In this document: positions 1 to 8,275 of the stretch, piece by piece
Position numbering within the stretch: position 1 is the stretch's first letter
How the letters are laid out: each line of letters starts with the position of its first letter
Source of the DNA: Desertivibrio insolitus
GTDB taxonomy: Bacteria; Actinomycetota; Actinomycetes; Actinomycetales; Microbacteriaceae
Length of the DNA stretch: 64,000 bases
NCBI RefSeq assembly: GCF_017355965.1
Contig: NZ_JAFIQW010000003.1
Location: 396,001 to 460,000, forward strand
Reading direction: 5' to 3'
Notes under the pieces: model-generated
Seen by the model: only the letters and a program-made list of their open reading frames with translations
Told to the model about the DNA's origin: nothing
Databases searched by the model: none
Program-made: the position numbers and the translations under genes

Positions 1-551
1 TCGGCGTAGCGGGCGATGTGCGCCGTGAACGCCTTGAGCCACGTCGTGAGGAACTCGCGCGTCGACTCGTTGGTCACCGTGCCGTCCTCGGCGATGAGCC
101 CCTCCGTCACCTGGATGTAGGCCTCGGGCTGTGCCAGTTCGGGCGAGGCGCAGAACGAGAGGATGCTGCGGAGGTGCTGCTGCGCGACCGCGGTGCCGAT
201 CGCGCCGATCGAGGCACCGGTCACCGCGGAGGGCTTGCCGGTGAGGGAGTTCTGCCCCCACGGACGCGACGCCCAGTCGATCGCGTTCTTGAGGGCACCC
301 GGCACCGAGCGGTTGTACTCGGGGGTGACGAAGAGCACGGCGTCGACATCGGCGATCGCCTGCTTGAGCGCCTTGCCCTCGGCCGGGTACTCGGCGTCGT
401 AGTCGTGGTTGTACAGCGGGAGGTCCTTGATCGGGATCTCGACGAGCTCGAGGTCCGCCTCGGGGGCGAGCTTCACGAGCGCGTCCGCCAGCTGACGGTT
501 GATGGAGTTCGTGCTGAGGCTTCCGACGATGTAGCCGACCTTGTACGTCAT
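1..551 (-). CDS. NAD(P)H-dependent FMN reductase, 3' end outside window
   Basis: Reading from the ATG at 551 gives a flavodoxin-fold reductase: VGYIVGSLSTNSINRQ at the N-terminus (phosphate-binding loop for FMN), then LFVTPEYNRSVPGALKNAID, the typical NADPH-dependent FMN reductase signature. About 183 codons are present and no stop is reached, so the C-terminus lies left of the window. An AAAGGA Shine-Dalgarno sequence sits just upstream of the ATG. Members reduce FMN, quinones or azo dyes with NAD(P)H in the cytosol; the substrate cannot be told from sequence. A paralogue lies at 51970-52551. Confidence 0.9.
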   Translation of the reverse strand, partial: MTYKVGYIVGSLSTNSINRQLADALVKLAPEADLELVEIPIKDLPLYNHDYDAEYPAEGKALKQAIADVDAVLFVTPEYNRSVPGALKNAIDWASRPWGQNSLTGKPSAVTGASIGAIGTAVAQQHLRSILSFCASPELAQPEAYIQVTEGLIAEDGTVTNESTREFLTTWLKAFTAHIARYA

Positions 552-834
552 CCGTGTTCCTTTCTGTCGCCGCGGGGATGGCACGGCGGTTCCCTGAGAA
601 GTGATTCCTGGGGGTCGCCCCACTATTCCATGCGCTCGTATGAAGTCGGCTGAGAGCGGGCGCGGGCACGCCGGTGCAGAGGAGTCGGATGCCGAACGGA
701 TGCGGCGGGGATGGACGGCGGCGCTCGACCCTGTGTCCGGGCGGTTGCGGCAACTCTGGAGTGGACCTGCACCGGGCCTGCCGTTTCGGTCAGGAGTAAG
801 CGCCCGGAACGAGGGCGCCCCGAGCGCCCCCGCG

Positions 835-1497
835 TCAGTCCTCGTCGTCGCCCGTCAGCTCATCGAGCTCGCGGCCCAGGTCGTCGTCCTCGAACGCGGT
901 GCGCATCTCCGCGGCCTCGGTGGTGAGGCGGATGAGCGAGGTGAGCAGCTGCTCCATCGAGGTGCTGCGCAGCAGCGTGAACTGGTCGAGCTGCCCGAGC
1001 GGGGCCACGCCCGCGAGCTGCCACACGGCCTCGACGGGATCGTCGGACACCATGACATCCGGCGACCAGACGATGTTGCCGAACTCGCTCGCCCGGGCGA
1101 GCTCGCGCCGCACGACGCGCTCGGCCTCCTCGCGCAGCGGACGCAGCGACTCGTCCCACTCGAGCTCGGGCAGGTCGTGCACCCGCGCGCGGGGGTGCGG
1201 GTCGTCGGGCAGCCACTCGTCGACCTCGATGCGGCGCGTGCCTTCCGCGATGAGGTCGATCGTGCCGTCGGTGGATGACTGCAGCTGGGTGATCTGCGCG
1301 ACGGTGGCCGTGCGGAAGCGGGTCTCCCCACCGCCGGCCTCGGTGCCGCGCTCGATCAGCACGATGGCGAACTCCGGCGGCTCCTGCTCGATGAGCCGGG
1401 ACAGCATGATCAGGTACCGCTCCTCGAACAGGTGCAGTGCCGTCGGCATCCCCGGGAACAGCACGGAGCCCAGGGGGAACATCGCCATCTCCGCCAT
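835..1497 (-). CDS. Lon protease substrate-binding-domain protein
   Basis: A 220-residue protein beginning MAEMAMFPLGSVLFPGM and continuing with HLFEERYLIMLSRL, the signature of the stand-alone Lon N-terminal (PUA-like) domain. It has no AAA+ or protease domain, so it is not Lon itself. Stand-alone members are thought to bind unfolded proteins or nucleic acid, but their role is unsettled. The acidic tail (DELTGDDED) is common in the family. I place the start at 1497; a longer frame to 1557 has a low-complexity Arg/Gly N-terminus unlike the family. It is monocistronic and convergent with nothing nearby. Confidence 0.8.
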   Translation of the reverse strand: MAEMAMFPLGSVLFPGMPTALHLFEERYLIMLSRLIEQEPPEFAIVLIERGTEAGGGETRFRTATVAQITQLQSSTDGTIDLIAEGTRRIEVDEWLPDDPHPRARVHDLPELEWDESLRPLREEAERVVRRELARASEFGNIVWSPDVMVSDDPVEAVWQLAGVAPLGQLDQFTLLRSTSMEQLLTSLIRLTTEAAEMRTAFEDDDLGRELDELTGDDED

Positions 1498-1600
1498 GGC
1501 AAGAGCCTGACACCTACCGCCGCGCCGATGGCGCCCGCCCGCGCCTCTCTCACGCAACGGTCAGGAGAGGGCGACGGATGACTCGGAGCGAGAGCATCCT

Positions 1601-1686
1601 GGTCCTCCAGCAGGACGAATGGCGCGCGACGCCGGCGTGTTCGCCCCGCCGGCGGCGTGTCGCCGCGTCCGTCCTGCTGAAGGAAC
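1601..1686. repeat. Palindromic element family A, copy A1
   Basis: Arms of 16 bases, GGTCCTCCAGCAGGAC at 1601-1616 and GTCCTGCTGAAGGAAC at 1671-1686, pair with two mismatches around a 54-base GC-rich interior. Total length is 86, the same as copy A2 at 40951. It occupies the gap between the divergent Lon-domain gene and moeB. Confidence 0.85.
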
Positions 1687-1737
1687 GTGGCTGGGCGCCA
1701 CCAGCCCGCCACCCGCGCCGGATGGAAGACTGACCCC

Positions 1738-2868
1738 ATGACGGCGACCCCCACGGCAGCGCGCGTGGCCGCCGTCGAGCCGGGGCCCGAGCTCACGCTC
1801 GACCAGCGCCGCCGCTTCATCCGCCAGCTGACCCTGCCCGGCTTCGACGAGGTGGCGCAGCGCCGCCTGCTCGCCGCCCGCGTGCTCGTGATCGGCGCCG
1901 GCGGTCTCGGCAGCATCGTGCTCCCCGCGCTCGCCGCGGCCGGCGTCGGCACGATCGGCATCGTCGACCACGACGTGGTCGAGCCCTCCAATCTGCATCG
2001 GCAGACCATCCACACGGCAGTCGACGTGGGGCGGCTCAAGGTGGAGAGCGCGGCCGACCGGCTGCGCGCGCTCGCGCCCGAGGCATCCGTCGTTCCCGTA
2101 GCTGAACGGCTGACGCCGGAGAACGCCGGGCGGATGCTCGACAGCTGGCACCTCGTGGTCGACGGCAGCGACAACTTCGAGACGCGCTTCCTCGTGAACG
2201 ACGAGTGCGTGCGCCGCGACGTGCCGCTCGTCTGGGGCGCGATCTCGCAGTGGGGCGGTCAGGTCGGCAGCGTCTGGCGCTCTCCGGAGTACCGCGACCT
2301 CTTCCCGCAGCCGCCCGCCGACGAGGACGTGCTCACGTGCGCGATCGGCGGCGTGCTGCCCGCCGTGTGCGCCGTGATCGGCTCGCTCATGTCGTCGGAG
2401 GTGGTCAGCCTGCTGACCGGCACCGGCGACGCGCTGCTCGGCCGCATCGCCGTGTACGACGCCCGACGGGCGCGCTTCCGCGAGCTCGAGTACGGTCCGA
2501 CCGAACAACCCGCCCCCGACAGCCTTCCCCAGCCCCAGACCGAGGAGAACCCGATGACCGACAGCATCACCCCCGCCGAGCTCGCCGCCATGGACAAGGA
2601 GGGGCTGCAGCTGATCGACGTGCGCGAGCCCTGGGAGGTCGAGCTCACCGCGATCCCCGGTGCCGTCAACGTGCCGCTCGGCACCATCGGCTCCGCCGCC
2701 GACGAGCTCGACCGCACCGCCCCGACCGTGCTCTACTGCCACCACGGGGTGCGGTCCGAGCGCGCGCTGCAGCACCTTACGGCGATCGGCTTCGGCAACG
2801 TGCAGCACCTCGAGGGCGGCATCGACGCGTACTCGCGCGAGGTCGACCCCTCGCTGCCGCGCTACTGA
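1738..2868 (+). CDS. moeB: Molybdopterin-synthase adenylyltransferase with C-terminal rhodanese domain
   Basis: A 376-residue E1-like enzyme. Residues 20-255 are the ThiF/MoeB domain with the ATP-binding GAGGLGS at 53-59 and the NLHRQ arginine-finger motif near 85-89. It adenylates the C-terminal Gly-Gly of MoaD. Residues about 275-376 are a rhodanese domain with active-site Cys334 (YCHHGVRSE), which would supply the persulfide sulfur for the MoaD thiocarboxylate. The gene overlaps moeA by one base (TGATG). The two domains are joined by a Pro/Gln/Glu-rich linker containing an internal GAGGAG and ATG near 2554, which might give a separate rhodanese. MoeB versus ThiF is decided by the Moco context. 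Confidence 0.9.
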   Translation: MTATPTAARVAAVEPGPELTLDQRRRFIRQLTLPGFDEVAQRRLLAARVLVIGAGGLGSIVLPALAAAGVGTIGIVDHDVVEPSNLHRQTIHTAVDVGRLKVESAADRLRALAPEASVVPVAERLTPENAGRMLDSWHLVVDGSDNFETRFLVNDECVRRDVPLVWGAISQWGGQVGSVWRSPEYRDLFPQPPADEDVLTCAIGGVLPAVCAVIGSLMSSEVVSLLTGTGDALLGRIAVYDARRARFRELEYGPTEQPAPDSLPQPQTEENPMTDSITPAELAAMDKEGLQLIDVREPWEVELTAIPGAVNVPLGTIGSAADELDRTAPTVLYCHHGVRSERALQHLTAIGFGNVQHLEGGIDAYSREVDPSLPRY

Positions 2869-4046
2869 TGTTCCGGCTGAGCGTCGAGGAGTACGCCGAG
2901 CGCGTCGCCGACCTGCCGGTGCGGCCCTCGGCCGTGCAGGTGGAGCAGCTGCAGTGGGCGGTGCACCGCGTCGCCGCCGAGGACCTGCGCTCGCCCGTCG
3001 ACCTCCCGCTCTTCCGCAACTCGCAGATGGACGGCTTCGCCGCCCGGTCCGCGGACGTCGCGGGCGCGCCGGTCGAGCTGCCCGTCGTCGCGGAGATCCC
3101 GGCCGGCGCGGTCGAGCCGCGGCCGCTCGCGCACGGCGGGGTCGCCCGCATCATGACGGGCGCACCGCTGCCCGACGGCGCCGACTGCGTCATCCCGGTC
3201 GAGGACACGACGGATGCCGGCGACGGCCGCGTCCGGATCGAGCGTGGCCGCGGGATCGGCGAGTACGTGCGCAACCGCGGCAGCGACGTGCACTCCGAGG
3301 AGGTGCTCGTGCCCGCCGGCACGCTGCTCGAGCCGCGGCACCTCGCAGCGCTCGCCGCGGCCGGGGTCGCCGAGGTGCCCGTGCTCGGCCACCTCAGCGT
3401 GCCGATCATCACGACCGGCGCCGAGCTGCTGCCGCCCGGCGAACCCCTCACCCCTGGCCGCATCTACGACGCCAACCGCGTGGCCCTCGAGACCGGCCTC
3501 GCCGTGAACGGCATCGGCGTCGGCCTGCGCCGCCGCACGAGCGACGACCCCTCGGAGTTCGCGGCCGCGTTCGAGGAGGTGCACCGCGCCTCGCTCGTCA
3601 TCACCTCGGGCGGCGTCTCGAAGGGCGCCTACGAGGTCGTCCGTGACGTGCTCGAGCCGCGCGGCGTCGAGTTCGGCTCGGTCGCGATGCAGCCGGGCGG
3701 CCCGCAGGGCATCGGCGTCGTCGACGGCACCCCCGTGCTGTGCTTCCCCGGCAACCCGGTCTCGACGCAGGTGTCGTTCGCCGTGTTCGCGCGCCCCCTG
3801 CTGCGCCGCGTCGCCGGGCTGCCGCCGATCGAGGCGGATGCCGCGGAGCTCGCGCACGCGGTGAGCTCCGTGCCCGGGCGCCGCCAGTTCCTGCGCGGGC
3901 TCCGCACGGGCGGCATCGTCGAGATCGTCGGCGGACCCGGGTCGCACCTCGTCGCCGCCATGGCGCGGGCGAACGTGCTCGTCGACGTGCCCGCCGAGAC
4001 GACCGAGCTCGCCGCCGGGGAGACCGTGAGAGTGTTGCCGCTATGA
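2868..4046 (+). CDS. moeA: Molybdopterin molybdenumtransferase MoeA
   Basis: A 392-residue protein with the MoeA order: N-terminal FRNSQMDGFAARSADV, MTGAPLPDGADCVIPVE, the MoCF-binding core ITSGGVSKGAYEVV near residue 247, and LCFPGNPVSTQVSFAVFARP. It inserts molybdate into adenylylated molybdopterin. The ATG at 2868 overlaps the moeB stop and the gene's own stop overlaps the start of the moaC-mogA gene (ATGA), so translation is coupled. The length is close to the usual 400 residues and all expected motifs are present. Confidence 0.95.
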   Translation: MFRLSVEEYAERVADLPVRPSAVQVEQLQWAVHRVAAEDLRSPVDLPLFRNSQMDGFAARSADVAGAPVELPVVAEIPAGAVEPRPLAHGGVARIMTGAPLPDGADCVIPVEDTTDAGDGRVRIERGRGIGEYVRNRGSDVHSEEVLVPAGTLLEPRHLAALAAAGVAEVPVLGHLSVPIITTGAELLPPGEPLTPGRIYDANRVALETGLAVNGIGVGLRRRTSDDPSEFAAAFEEVHRASLVITSGGVSKGAYEVVRDVLEPRGVEFGSVAMQPGGPQGIGVVDGTPVLCFPGNPVSTQVSFAVFARPLLRRVAGLPPIEADAAELAHAVSSVPGRRQFLRGLRTGGIVEIVGGPGSHLVAAMARANVLVDVPAETTELAAGETVRVLPL

Positions 4047-5137
4047 GCGAGCTCACCCATCTCGACTCCGACGGCCGCGCCCGCATGGTCGACGTCAGCC
4101 ACAAGGACGTGACCGCCCGCACCGCGACGGCAGAGGCGGTGTTCGAGACCACCGCCGAGGTGCTCGCGCTCGTCGCCCGCGACGGCCTGCCGAAGGCCGA
4201 CGTGCTCGCGACCGCCCGCCTCGCCGGTATCCAGGCCGCCAAGCGCACGTGGGAGCTCATCCCGCTCTGCCACCAGCTGCCCCTGTCGAGCGTCAAGGTC
4301 GACTTCGAGCTGCGTGAGAGCTCGATCCGCATCGAGGCGACCGCGAAGACCACCGCGCAGACCGGCGTCGAGATGGAAGCCCTGACGGCCGCCTCCGTCG
4401 CCGGGCTCACGCTGCACGACATGGTCAAGGCCGTCGACCCCGCGGCGACGCTGACCGCCCTCCGGCTCGTCGCGAAGGACGGCGGTAAGCGCGGTTCGTG
4501 GCGCCGCGACGACGACGCCGAGCGACCGCCGGCCCCGGATGACGCCGAGCAGTCGGATGCCGAGACCGCGCGCGACCTCGAGCCCGCCGCGCCCGCCCCG
4601 GCGCTCGGCGTCACCGCAGAACTCTCACCCGACGCTTCCGCCGAGGCGCTGGCCCCGGTGCCGCGGCGCACCGCCCGCGTGCTCGTGTCCTCGACGCGGG
4701 CCGCCGCGGGCGAGCGCGAGGACACGACCGGCCCGCTGATCGCCGAGTGGCTCGCCGGGCAGGGGCTCGAGGTCGAGGCGACCGTCGTCGTCGCCGACGC
4801 CGAGATCGCCGCCGCGCTCGCCGACGCCGTGGCATCCGCCCCCGCGCTCGTGCTGACGACGGGCGGCACCGGCGTCTCGCCCACCGACCGCACCCCCGAG
4901 GCGACCGCCGCCGTGCTCGACCGCGAGCTGCCCGGCGTCGCCGACGCGATCCGCCGCGCGGGGTCGGACGCGGTGCCGACCTCCGCCCTCAGCCGCGGGC
5001 TCGCCGGCCTCGCCGGCTCGACCGTCGTGGTCAACCTGCCCGGCTCGCCCGGCGGCGTGCGCGACGGGCTCGGCGTGCTCGAGCCGATCCTCGGGCACCT
5101 GCTCGGCCAGGTCGCCGGGGAGGGGCGGCATGACTGA
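4043..5137 (+). CDS. moaCB: MoaC-MogA fusion (cyclic pyranopterin synthase accessory protein plus molybdopterin adenylyltransferase)
   Basis: A 364-residue bifunctional protein. Residues 1-155 are MoaC: MVDVSHKDVTARTA, Lys51 in LPKADV, LIPLCHQLPLS, and LHDMVKAVD with a second catalytic-type lysine. MoaC helps turn the MoaA product into cPMP. Residues about 156-210 are an Asp/Glu/Ala/Pro-rich linker with no recognisable fold. Residues 211-364 are a MogA/MoaB domain with LTTGGTGVSPTDRTPE and VNLPGSPGGVRDGL, which adenylates molybdopterin. Fusing an early and a late Moco step in one chain is known in actinobacteria; the long acidic linker is notable. The ATG at 4043 overlaps the moeA stop. Confidence 0.93.
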   Translation: MSELTHLDSDGRARMVDVSHKDVTARTATAEAVFETTAEVLALVARDGLPKADVLATARLAGIQAAKRTWELIPLCHQLPLSSVKVDFELRESSIRIEATAKTTAQTGVEMEALTAASVAGLTLHDMVKAVDPAATLTALRLVAKDGGKRGSWRRDDDAERPPAPDDAEQSDAETARDLEPAAPAPALGVTAELSPDASAEALAPVPRRTARVLVSSTRAAAGEREDTTGPLIAEWLAGQGLEVEATVVVADAEIAAALADAVASAPALVLTTGGTGVSPTDRTPEATAAVLDRELPGVADAIRRAGSDAVPTSALSRGLAGLAGSTVVVNLPGSPGGVRDGLGVLEPILGHLLGQVAGEGRHD

Positions 5138-5546
5138 GCGCGTGCTCGCCCGCATCGCCGACACCTCGATCGACGTCGCCGAGGTCGAGGACTTCGTCGC
5201 TGGGCGCGAGCACGGCGCCGTCGTCACGTTCCGCGGGGTCGTGCGCGACCACGACGGCGGCGAGACGGTCACCGCGCTCGACTACCAGGGGCACCCGGAT
5301 GCCGAGGAGTTCCTGCGCCGCGTCTGCACCGCCGTCGCCGCGGAGTCGGGCCTGCCCGTCGCGGCCGTGCACCGCGTCGGCGCGCTGACGATCGGCGACG
5401 TCGCGCTCGCGGCATCCGTCGCCGCCCCGCACCGCGCCGAGGCCTTCGCCGCCTGCCAGGCGCTCGTCGACCGCATCAAGGTCGAGGTGCCCATCTGGAA
5501 GAAGCAGCACTACGACGGCCGGGCGAGCGACTGGGTCGGCCTGTGA
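5130..5546 (+). CDS. moaE: Molybdopterin synthase catalytic subunit MoaE
   Basis: A 138-residue MoaE. GAVVTFRGVVRDHDGG and LDYQGHPDAEEFLRR are the N-terminal signatures, HRVGALTIGDVA the middle one, and KVEVPIWKKQHYDG carries the catalytic lysine of the PxWKKE-type motif (here IWKKQ). It transfers sulfur from MoaD thiocarboxylate to cPMP. The start overlaps the preceding gene by 8 bases, and its stop overlaps the following GTG start. The partner MoaD is not here but at 13564-13812. Confidence 0.95.
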   Translation: MTERVLARIADTSIDVAEVEDFVAGREHGAVVTFRGVVRDHDGGETVTALDYQGHPDAEEFLRRVCTAVAAESGLPVAAVHRVGALTIGDVALAASVAAPHRAEAFAACQALVDRIKVEVPIWKKQHYDGRASDWVGL

Positions 5547-5719
5547 CCGAGCACGAGGAGCCGGACGCCGCCGAGGAACGTCGCCGTAAGGCGGAGGAGG
5601 CCGTGCACGCCATCTCGCAGGGCGCGAACCCGGGCGAACTCTCGCTCGGTCTCGCGAACGACTTCACGGATGCCATGACCGAGCGCATGAAGGGCCGGCT
5701 GCGGCGCAAGCGGGATTAG
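5543..5719 (+). CDS. Small uncharacterised protein coupled to the Moco operon
   Basis: A 58-codon frame opening with GTG that shares GTGA with the moaE stop, so it is translationally coupled. The product is charged and mostly helical in appearance: an acidic N-terminus (TEHEEPDAAEERRRKAEEA), a middle with LSLGLANDFTDAMTERM, and a basic tail ending RRKRD. It has no Cys, signal peptide or membrane segment. I do not recognise the family. GC-rich third positions match its neighbours, which together with the coupling argues that it is real. A role in Moco synthesis is guilt by association only. Confidence 0.6.
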   Translation: MTEHEEPDAAEERRRKAEEAVHAISQGANPGELSLGLANDFTDAMTERMKGRLRRKRD

Positions 5720-5747
5720 AACGGGTGCGTCGGCGGTAGAACGGAAC

Positions 5748-6149
5748 ATGACCGATCGCACCGTTCACCAGCTGCGCCTCGTCGTCGAGGCCCCCGACTT
5801 CGACGAGGCCGTGCGGTTCTACCGCGACGTCCTCGGACTGCCCGAGCAGGAGGCGTACGAGGGCGAGGACGACGCCCGCGTCGTGATCCTGGACGCCGGC
5901 CGGGCCACGCTCGAGCTCGCGAACCCCGCGCAGAAGCGGCTCATCGACTCCGTCGAGGCGGAGGGCCGCCCGAGCGACCGCCTCCGCGTCGCGCTCGAGG
6001 TGACCGACTCCGCGGGCGTGACGCGACGGCTCACGGATGCCGGCGCGGAACTCATCGCCGAGCCGCGCGAGACGCCGTGGCGCTCGCTCAACTCGCGCCT
6101 GCGCGGCCCCGCCGACCTGCAGCTCACCCTGTTCGAAGAACTGGACTGA
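5748..6149 (+). CDS. VOC (glyoxalase/bleomycin-resistance fold) family protein
   Basis: A 133-residue protein with the paired beta-alpha-beta-beta-beta halves of the vicinal oxygen chelate fold: HQLRLVVEAPDFDEAVRFYR at the start and LTDAGAELIAEPRETPW followed by LQLTLFEEL at the end. One metal ligand position (His at 5 in VHQLRLVV, and Glu in LFEEL) is plausible. The substrate is not predictable. A TAGAAC hexamer lies shortly upstream and there is no clear Shine-Dalgarno sequence. It is separated by 28 bases from the Moco operon and is probably independent. Confidence 0.75.
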   Translation: MTDRTVHQLRLVVEAPDFDEAVRFYRDVLGLPEQEAYEGEDDARVVILDAGRATLELANPAQKRLIDSVEAEGRPSDRLRVALEVTDSAGVTRRLTDAGAELIAEPRETPWRSLNSRLRGPADLQLTLFEELD

Positions 6150-6205
6150 GCCGCCACTCGGCGCACCTCCTCGCCGCAGGCAGCGCGCCCGCTACCGTGG
6201 AGGCG

Positions 6206-7816
6206 ATGCGTTTCCTCCGTGACGGTGCGGTGTTCGCGGCCCTCGTGGCTCTGATGACCACGACGGGCTGCGTCGCGACGACCCCGGTGGAGGACGACGA
6301 GCGCAGCCGCGTGCCCGTGCTGCAGAGCGAGGGCGACGAGGTGCTCACCGCTCCCGGTCCGGATGCCGCCGCGGCCGCCGTGCAGACGAGCCGCGCCCTC
6401 TTCGAGTCGTCCCCCGCCGTGGTGATCGCCGCCGGCGACGACACCGCCGACCTCGCCGCGGCCGTCGCGGGAGCCGCCCTCGGCGTCCCGGTGCTCGAGG
6501 GGACCGGCGACGCCGTGCTCGACGAGCTCGAGCGGCTCGGGGCGGAGGACGTCGTGCTCGCCGGCGAGCCGGAGGACGCCGCGCTCGACGGGTACGACGT
6601 CGTGCCGCTCGAGCCGACCGCCGCGGGGATCGCCGACCTGCTCGGCATGCCCGTCGACGCGGCACCGCTCGAGGCGAGCGCCGTCGCCGCCCTCGCGGGC
6701 GCCGATCCGGGCGCGCCCGTGCTCTTCGGTTCCGACGCGGGCGCCGAACCCGAGGGCGACGCCGCGATCGTGGTCGAGCGGCCGGAGGCATCCGGCGTGC
6801 GGGTCGTCGCGGTCGACGCTCCCGAGCAGCTCGCCGCCGTCGCGACCGCCCGCGCCGCGGGCGCCGAGGTGCGGCTGCTGGCGCCGGACGCGCCCACGGT
6901 GCAGCGCTCGCCCGCCGCGATCGAGTTCCTCGCTGGCGGGGACGGCCCGGTGCTCGCGATCGGGGCCGGTTTCGCCGATGCTCCGAACCTCGACTGGCAG
7001 CTCGAGGCGGCCGCCGGCGGCCTGCAGCTGCCGGGCGGCGGACAGACGCTCTTCCCGGCGCACACCGTCGTCGCCATGTACGGCAGCCCGCACGTGCCGG
7101 TGCTCGGAGTGCTCGGCGAGCAAGGCCTCGAGGCGTCGATCGAGCGCGCCCGCGAGCTGGCGGAGCCGTACCGCTCCCTCACGACCGACACCGTGCTGCC
7201 GGCGTTCGAGCTGATCGCGACCGTGGCATCCGGAAGCGCGGGCGCCGACGGCGACTACTCCAACGAGCTCGACCCGGAGCTCATGTACGAGTGGGCGAAG
7301 GCCGCGGGCGACGCCGGGCTCTACGTCGTCGTCGATCTGCAGCCGGGGCGCACGGACTTCGTGACGCAGGCGAAGCGGTACGAGAAGGTGCTGGCGCTGC
7401 CGTGGGTGGGCCTCGCGCTCGATCCGGAGTGGCGGCTCGCGCCCGACCAGCGCCACCTCGTGACGATCGGCAGCGTCGGGGCGGCCGAGGTGAACGCGGT
7501 GATCGACTACCTGACCGGTCTCGTGCACGCGAACGGCCTGCCGCCGAAGCTGCTCGTGCTGCACCAGTTCCGCACGTCGATGATCACCGACCGTCAGGCC
7601 ATCGACACGGGCCGCGATGAGGTGAGCGTGCTCATCCACGCCGACGGTCAGGGCGGTCAGGGTGACAAGCAGGCGACGTGGGCCAGCCTGCGCCGCGACG
7701 CCCCGCCGGTGGCCTGGGGCTGGAAGAACTTCTACGACGAGGACCTCCCGATGCTCACCCCCGAGCAGACGATGCAGCAGGTCGTGCCGCAGCCGGACCT
7801 GATCAGCTACCAGTGA
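6206..7816 (+). CDS. Putative cell-envelope lipoprotein, cell-wall-binding-repeat-like
   Basis: A 536-residue protein. The N-terminus MRFLRDGAVFAALVALMTTTGC is a lipoprotein-type signal with Cys22, though the -3 residue is Thr rather than Leu. Residues about 50-260 alternate short hydrophobic strands and Ala/Leu helices (PAVVIAAGDDTADLAAAV, PVLEGTGDAVLDELERLGAE), reminiscent of cell-wall-binding repeat 2 units. Residues about 290-536 look like a separate catalytic-style domain (YVVVDLQPGRTDF, WVGLALDPEWRL, LLVLHQF) and could be a TIM-barrel. I cannot assign an activity. GGAGG lies just upstream of the ATG. Its 3' end overlaps the convergent GNAT gene by 14 bases. Confidence 0.65.
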   Translation: MRFLRDGAVFAALVALMTTTGCVATTPVEDDERSRVPVLQSEGDEVLTAPGPDAAAAAVQTSRALFESSPAVVIAAGDDTADLAAAVAGAALGVPVLEGTGDAVLDELERLGAEDVVLAGEPEDAALDGYDVVPLEPTAAGIADLLGMPVDAAPLEASAVAALAGADPGAPVLFGSDAGAEPEGDAAIVVERPEASGVRVVAVDAPEQLAAVATARAAGAEVRLLAPDAPTVQRSPAAIEFLAGGDGPVLAIGAGFADAPNLDWQLEAAAGGLQLPGGGQTLFPAHTVVAMYGSPHVPVLGVLGEQGLEASIERARELAEPYRSLTTDTVLPAFELIATVASGSAGADGDYSNELDPELMYEWAKAAGDAGLYVVVDLQPGRTDFVTQAKRYEKVLALPWVGLALDPEWRLAPDQRHLVTIGSVGAAEVNAVIDYLTGLVHANGLPPKLLVLHQFRTSMITDRQAIDTGRDEVSVLIHADGQGGQGDKQATWASLRRDAPPVAWGWKNFYDEDLPMLTPEQTMQQVVPQPDLISYQ

Positions 7817-8255
7817 CCCTCAGGTCGTAGGTGACGTAGGGCGTCGCGGTCGCGACCGAGTCGTAGAGCCGTCGGGCCGTCTCGTTCGAGGCATCCGTGA
7901 TCCAGCGCACGAGCGGTGCGCCCTCGTCGCGTGCCACCTGCTCGACGGCGCCGATCAGCGCCCGCCCGACGCCGCCCCCGCGCAGGTCGGGCGCGACGAA
8001 GAGGTCGTCGAGGTAGACCGCGACGCGGGCGACGATCGGCCGGTCGAAGTGCCGCCAGTGCGCGAGCCCGAGCAGCGTGCCGTCGCGGTCGGCGACGAAG
8101 CCGTGGAAGTCGCGCGCCTCGTCCATCAGCCACGACCAGACGCCGTCGATCACGGACTCGTCGGGGGTCTGCTCGTAGAAGTCGCGGTAGCCCCGGTACA
8201 GCGCGGCCCACTGCTCGCGGTCGGCGGGGTGGACGGGGCGGATGTCGAAGCTCAC
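7803..8255 (-). CDS. GNAT family N-acetyltransferase
   Basis: A 150-residue acyltransferase fold starting at a GTG at 8255 (VSFDIRPVHPADREQWAALY). The acetyl-CoA-binding motif A is clear: VYLDDLFVAPDLRGGGVGRALIGAV holds the R/Q-x-x-G-x-G/A pattern. The C-terminal ETARRLYDSVATATPYVTYD resembles the usual substrate-side end. The acceptor is unknown. A GGAG sequence lies upstream of the GTG. It overlaps the lipoprotein gene tail-to-tail. Confidence 0.8.
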   Translation of the reverse strand: MSFDIRPVHPADREQWAALYRGYRDFYEQTPDESVIDGVWSWLMDEARDFHGFVADRDGTLLGLAHWRHFDRPIVARVAVYLDDLFVAPDLRGGGVGRALIGAVEQVARDEGAPLVRWITDASNETARRLYDSVATATPYVTYDLRVTGS

Positions 8256-8275
8256 ACCCCATTCTCCCAACCGGG

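Noticed and set aside
5819-7639. A minus-strand frame of about 600 codons opposite the lipoprotein gene
   Set aside because: It is Arg/Gly/His-rich, has no recognisable domain and mirrors the high third-position GC of the plus-strand gene.
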